64,000 nucleotides of DNA, taken from assembly GCA_033398695.1 (NCBI GenBank), contig JAWKAU010000036.1, positions 124,001 through 188,000 of the forward strand, given 5' to 3'. This document shows positions 10,162 to 22,100 of the stretch, piece after piece (the first letter of the stretch is position 1; each line of letters begins with the position of its first letter). Source of the DNA: Orobanche coerulescens (taxonomy: Eukaryota > Streptophyta > Magnoliopsida > Lamiales > Orobanchaceae). A program made the translations under genes and the position numbers. A model generated the notes under the pieces. That model was given only the letters and a program-made list of their open reading frames with translations, searched no databases and was not told the origin of the DNA.

Positions 10162-12074
10162 CTAAAACATGAAAAACATGTTCCGCCCCACGGGTCGATC
10201 ATCCAGATAATGAACATCAAATACATGTATAACATGATATGCATCCAAAGCGTAATGAAATGGTACAATGATGATAATAATACGAAATGCTCACAAACCA
10301 AGGTAAGAACCGAGCATTCGTGCAATACTATGCCCACAAAGATACTATTAATAATTCGATGTGTTAGAACATAAGTGCCCGACGGCGAATCAAAATCACA
10401 GAATACCACAATGAATGACAAGACATGAACCAAACCAGACTGAATTAATTATGAATCACAATGCCCGAAGGCTCCAATGAAATTACCAGGACAATAATAA
10501 AGGCACGAAAGTCATTCAATGGAACAAATATCACAAACACTCAAGTCAAAGCACCAAGCTTTAACAATGAGGGCGAAGCCACGGCGAAGCCGTATCACAA
10601 TGAGGGCGAAGCCACGGCATCCACCGTATCACAATTAGGGCGAAGCCACGGCATCCACCGTATCACAATTAGGGCGAGCCGGCATCCGGTAGTATCACAA
10701 TTAGGGCCACGGCATCCGGCCGTATCACAATGAATGAATGATAGTGTGCCGCCTTGAGTCGGCCAACACGATGATAGTAACACACGGATAGACTCCGTCC
10801 TTGTGATCCCAAATTAACACCTCGATTGCCTTAGAACGGCAACCGACAACAATGATGCAAAGAGATGATTTAATACCTCGATTGCCTAAAACGGTCAATC
10901 GACAACAATGATGCAATGGATGATTTAATACCTCGATTGCCTAAACGGTCAATCGACAACAATGATACCATAAATGATTGAACACTTGATTTGCACGAAC
11001 GCCAATCGATAACAATGATACGATGAATGAGTGAATACCTCGATTGCCTTAGAAAGGTCAATCGATAACAATGATTTAGTGAATGATTGAACATTTCGAT
11101 TTACCTGAGAACGGCAATTCGATAACAATGATATGAAGGATGCCTCGGCACCTTTAATCGATTCTGACGGCGAAGATGAGAAATGAGTAAGCCAATGCCT
11201 TAAATCGGCACATGCGGTTTAATGACAATCCGAACAGAATAACAATGATCTCAACGATATCTTAAATTGACATCTATATTAACAACAATCGATACATCGA
11301 TACCGCGAACCGGCTATCGACAATGACATTAATAATGAGTATCACAATGCCTTGAATCGGCCGTTAACGAACAACAATAACATTTGGCAAAATTGCCGAA
11401 AGGTATCGTATCGAACGATCTCTTGATATCAATGAATTCATGAAGAGACTAAGTCTCGGAATGATACAACACATTCATACACATACATGATGACATTAGC
11501 TCATTGACGATACAAGTATAAAACTTGCCTCAAACCGAAGGCGAAGGTACTTCCACGATCAACGCCCTTAATGAAATTACCGGCCGCTTGAACAACCTTA
11601 AACAACACAAAAACCAACAATTCTCTTAATACATGAATCAAGCATAATCACAACCAACTCAAAAGTCGATACAACAATACCCGAAACTCATCGGGGCATT
11701 TAAACAACGCGTTGTAAACAATCTCCAATTGTTTACAACCAAAACTCATTTACATCCGAAACCAACTCCCAATGAATGATTCAAAACCACAAAAACTCAT
11801 GAATACTATCAATAATCCAATAGGAATACTTAGAACGATATTTCAACAACATTTAGTCGAAAACCCCAAAATTCCAAAGTCAACCCGTAAGGGTTCTTGA
11901 ACAATTCCTCAATTATTCACAAATTCCGAAAATTACACCAATGAATCCGTAGAAATACATGTATCCAAGATAGATAATCCATATCTAACATATTCCAACA
12001 TAATATCGATTTAACACGAAGAGATCGGAGGCAAAACACCCAAGACTCGAAATTCTAGATCCAAGAATCATTAC
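10162..12074 (-). other. Candidate intron inside the E3 3' LTR
   Basis: Minus-strand donor AATCAAG|GTAATGATT at 12075/12074. Acceptor TTCATGTTTTAG|GTGCTTG at 10162/10161. The hairpin remnant GACCCGTGGGGCGG precedes the pyrimidine tract. The 5' LTR copy has matching sites at 27672 and 25763. Confidence 0.6.
10560..11150 (-). repeat. Short tandem repeats in the E3 LTR
   Basis: Two neighbouring arrays are seen. The first has ~38-bp units containing GGGCGAAGCCACGGCATC (10566-10735). The second has ~55-62-bp units containing CCTCGATTGCC and GGTCAATCGACAACAATGAT (10870-11130). Read on the element strand, each unit of the second array has the arms TCGATTG...CAATCGA and could fold as a hairpin. The matching arrays in the 5' LTR are at 26165-26335 and 26415-26740. 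Confidence 0.8.
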
Positions 12075-12238
12075 CTTGATTTGGAGTGATGAAACTGATT
12101 TAGATGATGATTAATCCAACTTAGAAGGTTGAAGATGATGCTAGATGGTTGTAGCTCGAAAAGACCTTTCTGAATCGCCCGAGCTCGTCCGAAATGATTG
12201 AGAAATGAAGAAATGACGAACGTTGGACCAAATCGCCC

Positions 12239-12678
12239 TATATATATCTGTCCCGCTTTAGCGCGCGCTAACTCCCCGATGTTAGCGTGCGCTAACGCTG
12301 TACCGGTAGTCCAAGACTTCGATCAATCGTTAGCGTGCGCTAAGTACCTTTGGTAGCGTGCGCTAACGGCTGACCTTAGCGTACGTTAACCTTATGTTAG
12401 CGTGCGCTACCCGATAGTTGATATCCAAAATCACGGAGTCCGTAACCTATCGTCCTGCGTTGCAGCGCGCTAGCGTGCGCTACTCAAGTCTTAGCGTGCG
12501 TTACTCGCATAGTTAGCGACGCTGCTTACCACTCGTAGCGTGCGCTACGAATTTCCCAATCACCCAGTACCTTACGGGTATGCGCCTCACTTGCGCTAGC
12601 GTGCGCTAGTACTGAATCATTGCGTGCGTTACATACACCTCATTAGCGCGCGCTAACTACAATGTGTAGCGTGCGCTA
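12239..12678 (-). promoter_or_regulatory. E3 3' LTR promoter: phased TAGCGTGCGCTA motifs and TATA box
   Basis: Motifs start (plus coordinates) at 12259, 12283, 12331, 12354, 12377, 12398, 12471, 12492, 12514 and 12536, with a further group to 12667. Steps within groups are 21-24 bp. On the element strand TATATATA starts at 12246, 24 bp after the start of the nearest motif (12270). This is the same geometry as in E2/E5 and E6. Confidence 0.82.
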
Positions 12679-13426
12679 CCTCTCAAACTGAAAATCAAAA
12701 CATGATGATGATGATGACAATAATCTCGGCTCGATCTCAAACAGTGATGATCCCAAAATACGCCGAATGGTGAACATAGTTGACTGAATATGAATGATGA
12801 ATGATTATTACTGAGTGAAAAAATTTCTGAGTGACAGTTACTGAATGATAATAAATGAATTCACAACCGGGTATTACATACCCCCCCTTAAAAAGAGTTT
12901 CTGTAATATCCGCAATTTCGATTTTTCGGTAATTTTCTTTTTTCGGCGGAAGTCCGTTTTGACGACTCGCTCATGACCGTTTCGTCATTTTGAGAATAAT
13001 TAATTCTGCACTTTTTGTCATCCGAGTTCGTTTCGGTGTCGTTTTGTTGAGTTCCGTGCTTTTTAGCGACTTTTCCGCACTTGAGCTCGATTCTTGCGAA
13101 TCTCGTCCGAAACTGTTGTTTCGAGTTTCTCGCAAGTCCATTTAATGTTATTATTCATGTTGCGAGCTTTGGTCCGGTGTTTCGATCACGTATCGTGATT
13201 TTCGGACGTTTTGGGCCATTTTTGTAATTTCCCAAAGTTTGGGGTAATTATTTCCGTTGTCGAATTCCGACACTTCGGATGGTCGGAATCGTGTGTTCTC
13301 TTAGTGCTTGGATTCGTGTTTGCAGTACTTCGTAACCGTATCTTCGATTTCTACTCAGTTCGGGTTTGGGTCGTCCGGGCCGTCGGAGTGGCCACGGCGA
13401 GTCACGGCCGGGCAGGCTTTGGCGAG

Positions 13427-13694
13427 TTACGGCCGTAAGGTGCGATTCTGGCCGTAAGGTGCCCGAGTTACGGCCGTAAGCGTGATCGGGTACGGCCGTT
13501 TGGCCCGGGCGGATTTTGACGAAGGCCGATTACGGCCGTAAGGTGGCGAGATTACGGCCGTAAGTGTCCGGTAGTCTTGGCGTATTTTTGACGAATGCCG
13601 TTACGGCCGTAAGGCTGCCGAGTACGGCCGTAAGGTGTCCGAGTTACGGCCGTAAGGCTGCCGATTCTGGCCGTAACCTGTCGGCCATATATAG
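13427..13694 (+). promoter_or_regulatory. E4 5' LTR promoter: TTACGGCCGTAA array and TATA box
   Basis: About nine perfect or near-perfect copies of the palindrome TTACGGCCGTAA occupy this stretch, in two groups, followed by TATATAG at 13688-13694. Spacing is clearer in the 3' LTR copy (19704-19937). Some copies here read CTGGCCGTAA. Confidence 0.82.
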
Positions 13695-13863
13695 GCGAGG
13701 ACGGGCTGGACCTTCATTTCATCACTTTTACGCACTGAGTGCGGTGGCGGCAAGAGAAAAATCGGGAAGTGGAGTTTTTGGTCGATTCCACTCGATTTCT
13801 AAGCGTTTTGAGGATCCTTATCGATTATATCATCATCAAATCATTGTTCTTCGTCGGATCGAG

Positions 13864-15726
13864 GTAATTTCTTGAAATCTCCTAGGATTTGATTTTTCGA
13901 GATTTGTTCTTGATTTTTGATTCTAGTCCGATTTTGATGAATCGGTTGATGTTAGTAAACATTATTAATCGTGTTCTATGGATTGTATATCCATATTTTC
14001 GATTCATTCAACCCGATTGATGATTTTTAGGCTCTTGAGGAACTTTGAACATTTAGTGTTCGATTAAATGCCTCAAAGAGTTTCTTTCGGTCGTTATGTT
14101 GATTTCGATTGATATTGTGTTATTGAGCAATTGTATTTCATTCAAGGTGGTTCGAGTACTTGTGTTTATCGGAGGGCTGTTCGTTGTTCGTGGAAGGAAT
14201 TCATCGCCTTCGGTTGAGGCAAGTTTTATACTTGTACTAGTCAATGAGCTAATGTCATCATGTATGTGTATAGATGTGTTGTATCATTCCGAGACTTAGT
14301 CTCTTCATGAATTCATTGATATCAAGAGATCGCTCGATACGATACCTTCCGGCAATTTTGCCAAATGTCATTGTTGTTCGTTAACGGCCGATTCAAGGCA
14401 TTGTATTACTCATCATTAATGTCATTGTCGATAGCCGGTTCGCGGTATCGATGTATCGATTGTTGTTCATATAGATGTCAATCTAAAACATCGTTGAAAT
14501 CATTGTTATTCTGTTGGGGTTGTCATTAAAACCGTATTGGCGATTAAAGGCATTAGCGTCTTCATTTCTCATCTTCGCCGGTAACCGATTAAAGGTGCCG
14601 AGGTATCCTTCATATTACTCTTCTCGATTTGCCGTTCTAAGGTAATCGAAACACTCAATCATTCATGGAATCATCCACGCATCATTGTTATCGTGTTGGC
14701 CGACTCAAGGTAGCACACTATCATTCTCACGAATTCGGTAATCTACGAATCGTTGTCATTTGTGAGTTATTATATTTTGGAGGCTAGTCTCGGCTAGTGC
14801 TTATTATGGGTAAGCTTGGGGCTTGAACCTTCGCGGTTGGCTTCCCAACACCTACAACTCGGTAGGTCACGGTCGTGTTTATGATCTTATGGGTAAGCTT
14901 GGGGCTTGAACCTTCGCGGTTGGCTTCCCAACACCTACAACTCGGTAGGTCACGGTCGTGTTTATGATCTTATGGGTAAGCTTGGGGCTTGAACCTTCGC
15001 GGTTGGCTTCCCAACACCTACAATTCAGTAGGTCACGGTCGTGTTTATGATCTTATGGGTAAGCTTGGGGCTTGAACCTTCGCGGTTGGCTTCCCAACAC
15101 CTACAACTCAAGAGGTCACGGTCGGGGTGAAGAGCGAATGGGTAGGCGTGGGGCTTGAAGCTTCGCGGTTGGCTGCCCAACATCTACAACTTAGTAGGTC
15201 ACGGTCGGGTTTATGACCTTATGGGTAAGTTTGGGGCTTGAACCTTCGCGGTTGGCTTCCCAACACCTACAACTCAAAGAGGTCACGGTCGTGGTTATGA
15301 CCTTATTAGCCCTCATTAACTATAGCTTCGGGTTCGGTTTCAAGTGTTTATGATATTTGTTAACTTCCATTGAATGACTTTCGTGCCTTTTGTAATGTCT
15401 TGGTATTTTCATTGGAGCCTTTGGGCATTATGATTCATATTAAATTCGATTGGTTGGGTTCATGTTGTTTAATTCATTGTGGTATTCGTGATTACGATTC
15501 GCCGTTGGGCAATTATGTTCGACTGTCGAACAGGTATTACTAGTATGCCGTGGGCATAGTATTTCACGAATGCTCGGTTCTTACCTTGGTTTGTGAGCAT
15601 CTCGTATTATTATCATTATTGTACCGTTTCATTCGCCTTTGGATGCATATCATGTTATACCCGTATTTGATGTTCATTATCTGGATGACTGACCCCGTGG
15701 GGCGGAACATGTTTTTCATGTTTTAG
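13864..15726 (+). other. Candidate intron inside the E4 5' LTR
   Basis: Donor GGATCGAG|GTAATTTC at 13863/13864. Acceptor TTTTCATGTTTTAG|GTGCTTG at 15726/15727. CTGAC at 15689 leads into CCCC-GT-GGGG, then a T-rich tract. The 3' LTR repeats this at 20105 and 21982. Splicing is inferred. Confidence 0.65.
14805..15300 (+). repeat. Six-copy 82-bp tandem repeat in the E4 5' LTR intron
   Basis: Units begin TATGGGTAAGCTTGGGGC at about 14805, 14889, 14971, 15053, 15136 (degenerate) and 15221. Each contains imperfect arms TTGGG-GC-TTGAACC and GGTT-GGC-TTCCCAA around TTCGC, so the RNA could fold into a stem of about 15 pairs. The same array is at 21055-21545 in the 3' LTR. Confidence 0.9.
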
Positions 15727-16077
15727 GTGCTTGCGAGGAGAGAGTTGAGACATAGGGGCATGATGATGGCGACGAGGCATTCGAGCGATACTAGTCCGAG
15801 TTGTTCATGTTGGTCGATCGGTTGGAGTGTTCTTGATTGTCGATCATTGTCATTATGTATTACGGCAGATGCTCGTGAATGTTGTATTTTTACCCTTGGC
15901 CATGTAGGCCCATCGTTGTCGTTGGAATTCCTTATCGGAATATTGTGTCGGATATCATGGTAGGGACTATGATTTTCCCTTGTTGTTTAATTTAATGTAT
16001 TTTAGTCATGTCCTGGTGGATCTCTGGCGTGGGGTCCACGGCCGTAATAACCGATAGGATTTGGGGGTGTTACGAAA

Positions 16078-16089
16078 TGGTATCGAGAT
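16078..16089 (+). promoter_or_regulatory. E4 primer-binding site
   Basis: TGGTATCGAGAT follows the LTR end by four bases. The E3 site reads TGGTATCAGAGA, so the E4 site differs by loss of one A within a CAG. Initiator tRNA-Met is the probable primer. Confidence 0.82.
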
Positions 16090-17593
16090 TTGGGTTGTGG
16101 AATACCTGAGATGTGAGTTATGTGGTCCTACCGACGCGGTAGTAGTGGGATTGTCGAGTTATGACAATCTAGTCGATCGAGTTTTGTGAGTCGTAATATT
16201 AGTGCGACCGCACGAGTCATTCATTCATCGAGTCGTCGTCAGAGAATACTAGTATCGCGAGACATCGAAGCTACGTATGACCAGTGTAAGGAATAGATTC
16301 TATTTAAGTACATACATCAATCATGTCATTAATCGCTCATGCTTTCCGAAACCTATATGTGATATTAGTGCTATAATTGATTCATGATTAATTGTTTTGG
16401 AGCACGTGTGACTTGTGTAAGCATTAAGGATCAACTCATTTATCAGTTAATAATTTTCAATCATCATTTTGATCTCATCACTCAGTCAATATCATTCATC
16501 ACTCGGTTAATTCATTCATCACTCGATTAATTAATTCATCACTCAGTTAATTCATTCATCACTCAGTCAATATCATCACTCATATAATTCATCTATCACT
16601 CAGTTAATTCATTCATCACTCAGTCAATATCATCACTCAGATAATAGTCAGTTAATTCATTCATCACTCAGTCAATATCATCACTCATATAATTCATCTA
16701 TCACTCAGTTAATTCATTCATCACTCAGTCAATATCATCACTCAGATAATAGTCAGTTAATTCATTCCTCACTCAGTCAATATCATCACTCAGATAATTC
16801 ATCTATCACTCAGTTAATTCATTCCTCACTCCGTCTATATCATCACTCAGATAATTCATTCATCAGTCAGTTAATTCCTTCATCACTCAGTCAATATCAT
16901 TCAACACTCGGTTAATTCATTCATCACTCGATTAATTCATTCATCACTCAGTTAATTCCTTCATCACTTAGTCAATCTCATTGTTCATATTAATTCATTA
17001 ATCACTCACCAATCTCATTGTTCCGTCAATTCATTCATTACTCATCAATCTCATTATTCATTAATTAATTCATCACTCGATAATTCATTCATCACTCACC
17101 AATATCATTAGTCAGTTAATTCATCACTTAGTTAACTCATTCATCACTCGATTAATTCATTCATCATTCATCAATATCATGGCTCGATTGCTTCGCTCAT
17201 CACTCAATTAACCTCATCGCTCACCTAATTCATTCATCACTCAATTAATCTCATCGCTTAGCTAATTCACTCGCCACTACCAATCTCATTGTTCGGTTAA
17301 TTCATTAATCGCTCACCCCATCTCACGGTTCGCTTGTTGATCTTGAGGATCGAATTTTCAACCTTGTTAACTTGTTCAAGGTAATCATTTCAGAATTTCA
17401 TCGTGCAATCATGTTACCTCATTTGATGTCTCATACGATCTTATCATACTGACGTAATTTCGACGATCATTTCATTAAATCATTAATGCATTCATTGTGC
17501 GAGGCGTGTATGCTCATTATTGTCACTCGTAATGTAATCATAATGCGATATTCATGCGGAATCTATAATCATCATGTGACTTTCCTACTCAAG
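16090..17593 (+). other. E4 long leader, G-poor and repeat-rich
   Basis: Between the primer-binding site and gag lie 1.5 kb with no credible gene. From about 16441 to 17178 the strand is a run of ~20-bp variants of TTAATTCATTCATCACTCAG with very little G. I find no ATG until about 17179. E3 has the same leader in reverse at about 24480-25080. It may serve packaging or ribosome scanning; neither is shown. Confidence 0.75.
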
Positions 17594-18823
17594 ATGGATA
17601 GAGCCGAGGACGCAGGAAGAGGCGCGGTGCGGGCCGTAACCGGATCTCGTGTGCATGCCCACACGAACGCGAGGGATATCATTAATTCATCAAATAGCGA
17701 GGCTACTCATTCATCGCCAGATAATCATTCACTGTCAGGAGTCCTACCCGAGAGGCATCTCACTCGGAAGGTGTTCGGGTTGATCCATTCATATTTATGC
17801 AGGCATGATGGCCTGATGACTCGATGACGCGGATAGTGGAGACCATGCACCTCGATAGTTCGTGGTCCACCGCAACAGGATGCGATGCCATTTCATGGAC
17901 AAGTGGAGGAGTGAATCGATTGTTGGCGATATCTCTCGCCGATGCCGCCTACTTTTGAGGGTTCGTCGGAACCACTGATATTGTTCATTGGCTCGAGCAT
18001 TTTGATAAACTCTTCGACATGGTTCAAAGTGTCCTAAGAGAGTAAAGTGGCAGTAGCGGCTTATTACTTGAGTAAGGGCGCTTATTCGTGGTGGCTTTCT
18101 GTGAAACCCATCGATCGTGATTGTATTTGGAGCGAGTTCAAGACTCTCATGTTAGAGAGGTATTACCCGGCTCCACTTCGTGAAGCCAAGTTGTCAGAAG
18201 TTTTGAACCCCGAATCCGTCGAGGACGAGGGTGTTATTGTCATTGCTGAGAAGTTTCAGGGACTACTTCAGTTTGCTTCGTCAATTATCCGTACTGAGGC
18301 GGATAAAATTAAGTATTTTAGCAAGAGGCTAAATCCGCAGTTGAGGATGCAGTTGTTCAATCACAATTGTAATTCACTTAGTGAGTTCATCGGGAAGGCT
18401 CTTGGAGCAGAGCTTTTGATCAAGGAGCTTACTAAGAAGCATCCTTCGGTTTCTTCGGGTGAGAGGACTAGAATGCCGGCTCGTTCAGAGGGACATCGGA
18501 CCCCGACATCCAAGGGGTCATTTGCTAGTCGTCTTCGTACGGAGGGAGCGTCCTCTTCCAAGGCCACGAGTTCGACCGTTGTTTGCTTTAACTGTGATGT
18601 AATAGGACATCGCAGCATGCCGGTGCTCGATGCGTGTGCCGTTATCTCGCTTCTGTGTGGGGAGACATGGACACCTTGTAAATACTGCAGGAGTTCTGGT
18701 GCCGGTAGATCTCGAAAGGGTTCACAAGCCTCGAGGGATTTTGTTACTCCAGCCCGTACTTCATTCAAGGGGCCCTATCAGGCTTCGAGAGCCCTAGGTA
18801 AGGACATTCATCACCAGTTTTGA
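17594..18823 (+). pseudogene. E4 gag
   Basis: The start at 17594 (MDRAEDAGRG) aligns with the RG-rich start of E2 gag. The frame breaks near 17740-18046 at several sites. It then runs open from 18047 to 18823 with capsid landmarks AAYYLSKGAYSWWLSVKP, MLERYYPAPLREAKLSEVL, IRTEADKIKYFSKRLNP and FNHNCNSLSEFI. A zinc knuckle begins CFNCDVIGH but lacks its last cysteine in register. The frame ends with TGA at 18821, and no protease follows. It is related to E2 gag but clearly distinct, and closest to E3 gag. Confidence 0.88.
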
Positions 18824-19166
18824 GCAAGTTAATTCTTGCTCGGTAGGAGGATAATCATTCATTTCATTGTCGTTCATTCATTCATATAATTCATTCATCA
18901 TATATCAATCACATTGAGACTTATAATTATCAAACTAATCATTCACTTCACGGGAAACTATGTTTCCAATCATTTCATTTGAGCTATCACTCATTACGTT
19001 ATCATTTCACCCCGGTGAGTCATTTTTTATCCTTGTTAGATTTCGATTCATTATCATTCATTGTGATCATTCTTGTTCGTGTGTATCTCGTTGATTTTTC
19101 ATGGCGGGATATTGCTTCTCCCTACTTGTTTTAAGTTTCGGACGAAACTTCTTTTAAGGGGTAGTA
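18824..19166 (+). other. E4 gag-to-LTR spacer with polypurine tract
   Basis: AT-rich, non-coding stretch. It ends in CGGACGAAACTTCTTTTAAGG followed by GGTAGTA and the 3' LTR at 19167. The AAGGGG part is the expected plus-strand primer (polypurine tract). The TTTCGGACGAAACTTCTTTTA context also precedes the 3' LTRs of E2, E3, E5 and E6. Confidence 0.8.
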
Positions 19167-22100
19167 TGTAATATCCGCAAGGTCGAATTTTCGGTAAATT
19201 TCTTTTTAAGGCGGAAGTCCGTTTTGACGACACGCACATGACCGATTCGTCATTTCGAGAATAATTAATTCTGCACTTTTTGTCATCCGAGTTCGTTTCG
19301 GTGTCGTTTTGTTGAGTTCCGTGCTTTTTAGCGACTTTTCCGCACTTGAGCTCGATTCTTGCGAATCTCGTCCGAAACTGTTGTTTCGAGTTTCTCGCAA
19401 GTCCATTTAATGTTATTATTCATGTTGCGAGCTTTGGTCCGGTGTTTCGATCACGTATCGTGATTTTCGGACGTTTTGGGCCATTTTTGTAATTTCCCAA
19501 AGTCTGGGGTAATTATTTCCGTTGTCGAATTCCGACACTTCGGATGGTCGGAATCGTGTGTTCTCTTAGTGCTTGGATTCGTCTTTGCGAGTACTTCGTA
19601 ACCGTATCTTCGATTTCTACTCAGGTTCGGGTTTCGGGGTCGTCCGGGCCGTCGGAGTGGCCACGGCCGAGTCACGGCCGGAGCAGGGCCTGGCCTGGCC
19701 GAGTTACGGCCGTAAGGTGCCGGTTACGGCCGTAAGGTGCCCGAGTTACGGCCGTAAGCGTGATCGGGTACGGCCGTAAGGTGGGCGAGTTACGGCCGTA
19801 AGTGTCCGGCTGGTGCTGGGCAGATTTTTGACGAATGCCGGTTACGGCCGTAAGGCCTGCCGAGTACGGCCGTAAGGTGTCCGAGTTACGGCCGTAAGGC
19901 CTGCCGGTTACGGCCGTAACCTGCCGGCCATATATAGGCCGTGGACGGGCGACCTTCATTTCATCACTTTTCGCACCAAAAGTGGGTGGCGACGGGAAAA
20001 ATCGGGAAGTGGAGTTTTTGGTCGATTCCACTCGATTTCTAAGCGTTTTTGAGGATCCTTATCGATTATATCATCATCAAATCATTGTTCTTCGTCGGAT
20101 CGAGGTAATTTCTTGAAATCTCCTAGGATTTGATTTTTCGAGATTTGTTCTTGATTTTTGATTCTAGTCCGATTTTGATGAATCGGTTGATGTTAGTAAA
20201 CATTATTAATCGTGTTCTATGGATTGTATATCCATATTTTCGATTCATTCAACCCGATTGATGATTTTTAGGCTCTTGAGGAACTTTGAACATTTAGTGT
20301 TCGATTAAATGCCTCAAAGAGTTTCTTTCGGTCGTTATGTTGATTTCGATTGATATTGTGTTATTGAACGAATTGTATTTCATTCAAGGTGGTTCGAGTA
20401 CTTGTGTTTATCGGAGGACGCTGTTCGTTGTTCGTGGAAGGAATTCATCGCCTTCGGTTGAGGCAAGTTTTATACTTGTACTAGTCAATGAGCTAATGTC
20501 ATCATGTATGTGTATAGATGTGTTGTATCATTCCGAGACTTAGTCTCTTCATGAATTCATTGATATCAAGAGATCGCTCGACACGATACCTTCCGGCAAT
20601 TTTGCCAAATGTCATTGTTGTTCGTTAACGGCCGATTCAAGGCATTGTATTACTCATCATTAATGTCATTGTCGATAGCCGGTTCGCGGTATCGATGTAT
20701 CGATTGTTGTTCATATAGATGTCAATCTAAAACATCGTTGAAATCATTGTTATTCCTGTTGGGGTTGTCATTAAAACTATATTGGCCGATTAAAGGCATT
20801 AGCGTCTTCATTTCTCATCTTCGTCGTCGGTAACCGATTAAAGGTGCCGAGGTATCCTTCATATTACTCTTCTCGATTTGCCGTTCTAAGGTAATCGAAA
20901 CACTCAATCATTCATGGAATCATCCGCTGCATCATTGTTATCGTGTTGGCCGACTCAAGGTAGCACACTATCATTCTCACGAATTCGGTAATCTACGAAT
21001 CGTTGTCATTTGTGAGTTATTATATTTTTGGAGGCTAGTCTCGGCTAGTGCTTATTATGGGTAAGCTTGGGGCTTGAACCTTCGCGGGCTTCCCAACACC
21101 TACAACTCGGTAGGTCACGGTCGTGTTTATGATCTTATGGGTAAGCTTGGGGCTTGAACCTTCGGTTGGCTTCCCAACACCTACAACTCAAGAGGTCAGG
21201 GTCGTGTTTATGTTCTTATGGGTAAGCTTGGGGCTTGAACCTTCGCGGTTGGCTTCCCAACACCTACAACTCAGGAGGTCACGGTCGTGTTTATGATCTT
21301 ATGGGTAAGCTTGGGGCTTGAACCTTCGCGGTTGGCTTCCCAACACCTACAACTCAGTAGGTCACGGTCGTGTTTATGATCTTATGGGTAAGCTTGGGGC
21401 TTGAACCTTCGCGGTTGGCTTCCCAACACCTACAACTTAGTAGGTCACGGTCGCGTTTATGACCTTATGGGTAAGTTTGGGGCTTGAACCTTCGCGGTTG
21501 GCTTCCCAACACCTACAACTCAGTAGGTCACGGTCGTGGTTATGACCTTATTAGCCCTCATTAACTATAGCTTCGGGCTGTTCCGGTTTCAAGTGTTTAT
21601 GATATTTGTTAACTTCCGCTGAATGACTTTCAGGCCTTTTGTAATGTCTTGGTATTTTCATTGGAGCCTTTGGGCATTATGATTCATATTAAATTCAGTT
21701 CTGGTTGGGTTCATGTTGTTTAATTCATTGTGGTATTCTGTGATTACGATTCGCCGTTGGGCATTTATGTTCTGACCTGTCGAACAGGTATTACTAGTAT
21801 GCCGTGGGCATAGTATTTCACGAATGCTCGGTTCTTACCTTGGTTTGTGAGCATCTCGTATTATTATCATTATTGTACCGTTTCATTCTGCCTTTGGATG
21901 CATATCATGTTATACCTGTATTTGATGTTCATTATCTGGATGACTGACCCCGTGGGGGCGGAACATGTTTTTCATGTTTTAGGTGCTTGCGAGGAGAGAG
22001 TTGAGACATAGGGGCATGATGATGGCGACGAGGCATTCGAGCGATACTAGTCCGAGTTGTTCATGTTGGTCAGTCGGTTGGAGTGTTCTTCAGTTGTCAG

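Larger units (their letters stand above)
9807..12878 (-). repeat. E3 3' LTR (about 3072 bp)
   Basis: Minus-strand LTR from TGTAATACCCGG (12878) to the AACACCCC end near 9807. It matches the 5' LTR at 25400-28473 with scattered small differences. It carries palindromes and TATA (12678-12239), a candidate intron (12074-10162) and internal tandem repeats (10570-11150). Nothing gene-like is seen. Confidence 0.9.
12902..16073 (+). repeat. E4 5' LTR (3172 bp)
   Basis: From TGTAATATCCGC to GGGGGTGTTAC; the final A is missing where CAG reads CG. It carries the TTACGGCCGTAA array with TATA (13427-13694), a candidate intron (13864-15726) and six 82-bp tandem repeats (14805-15300). Its downstream half is closely similar to the downstream half of the E3 LTR. 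Confidence 0.93.

Noticed and set aside
14805..15300. CRISPR-like regular repeats.
   Set aside because: The units are head-to-tail 82-bp tandem repeats without unique spacers, inside a plant LTR.
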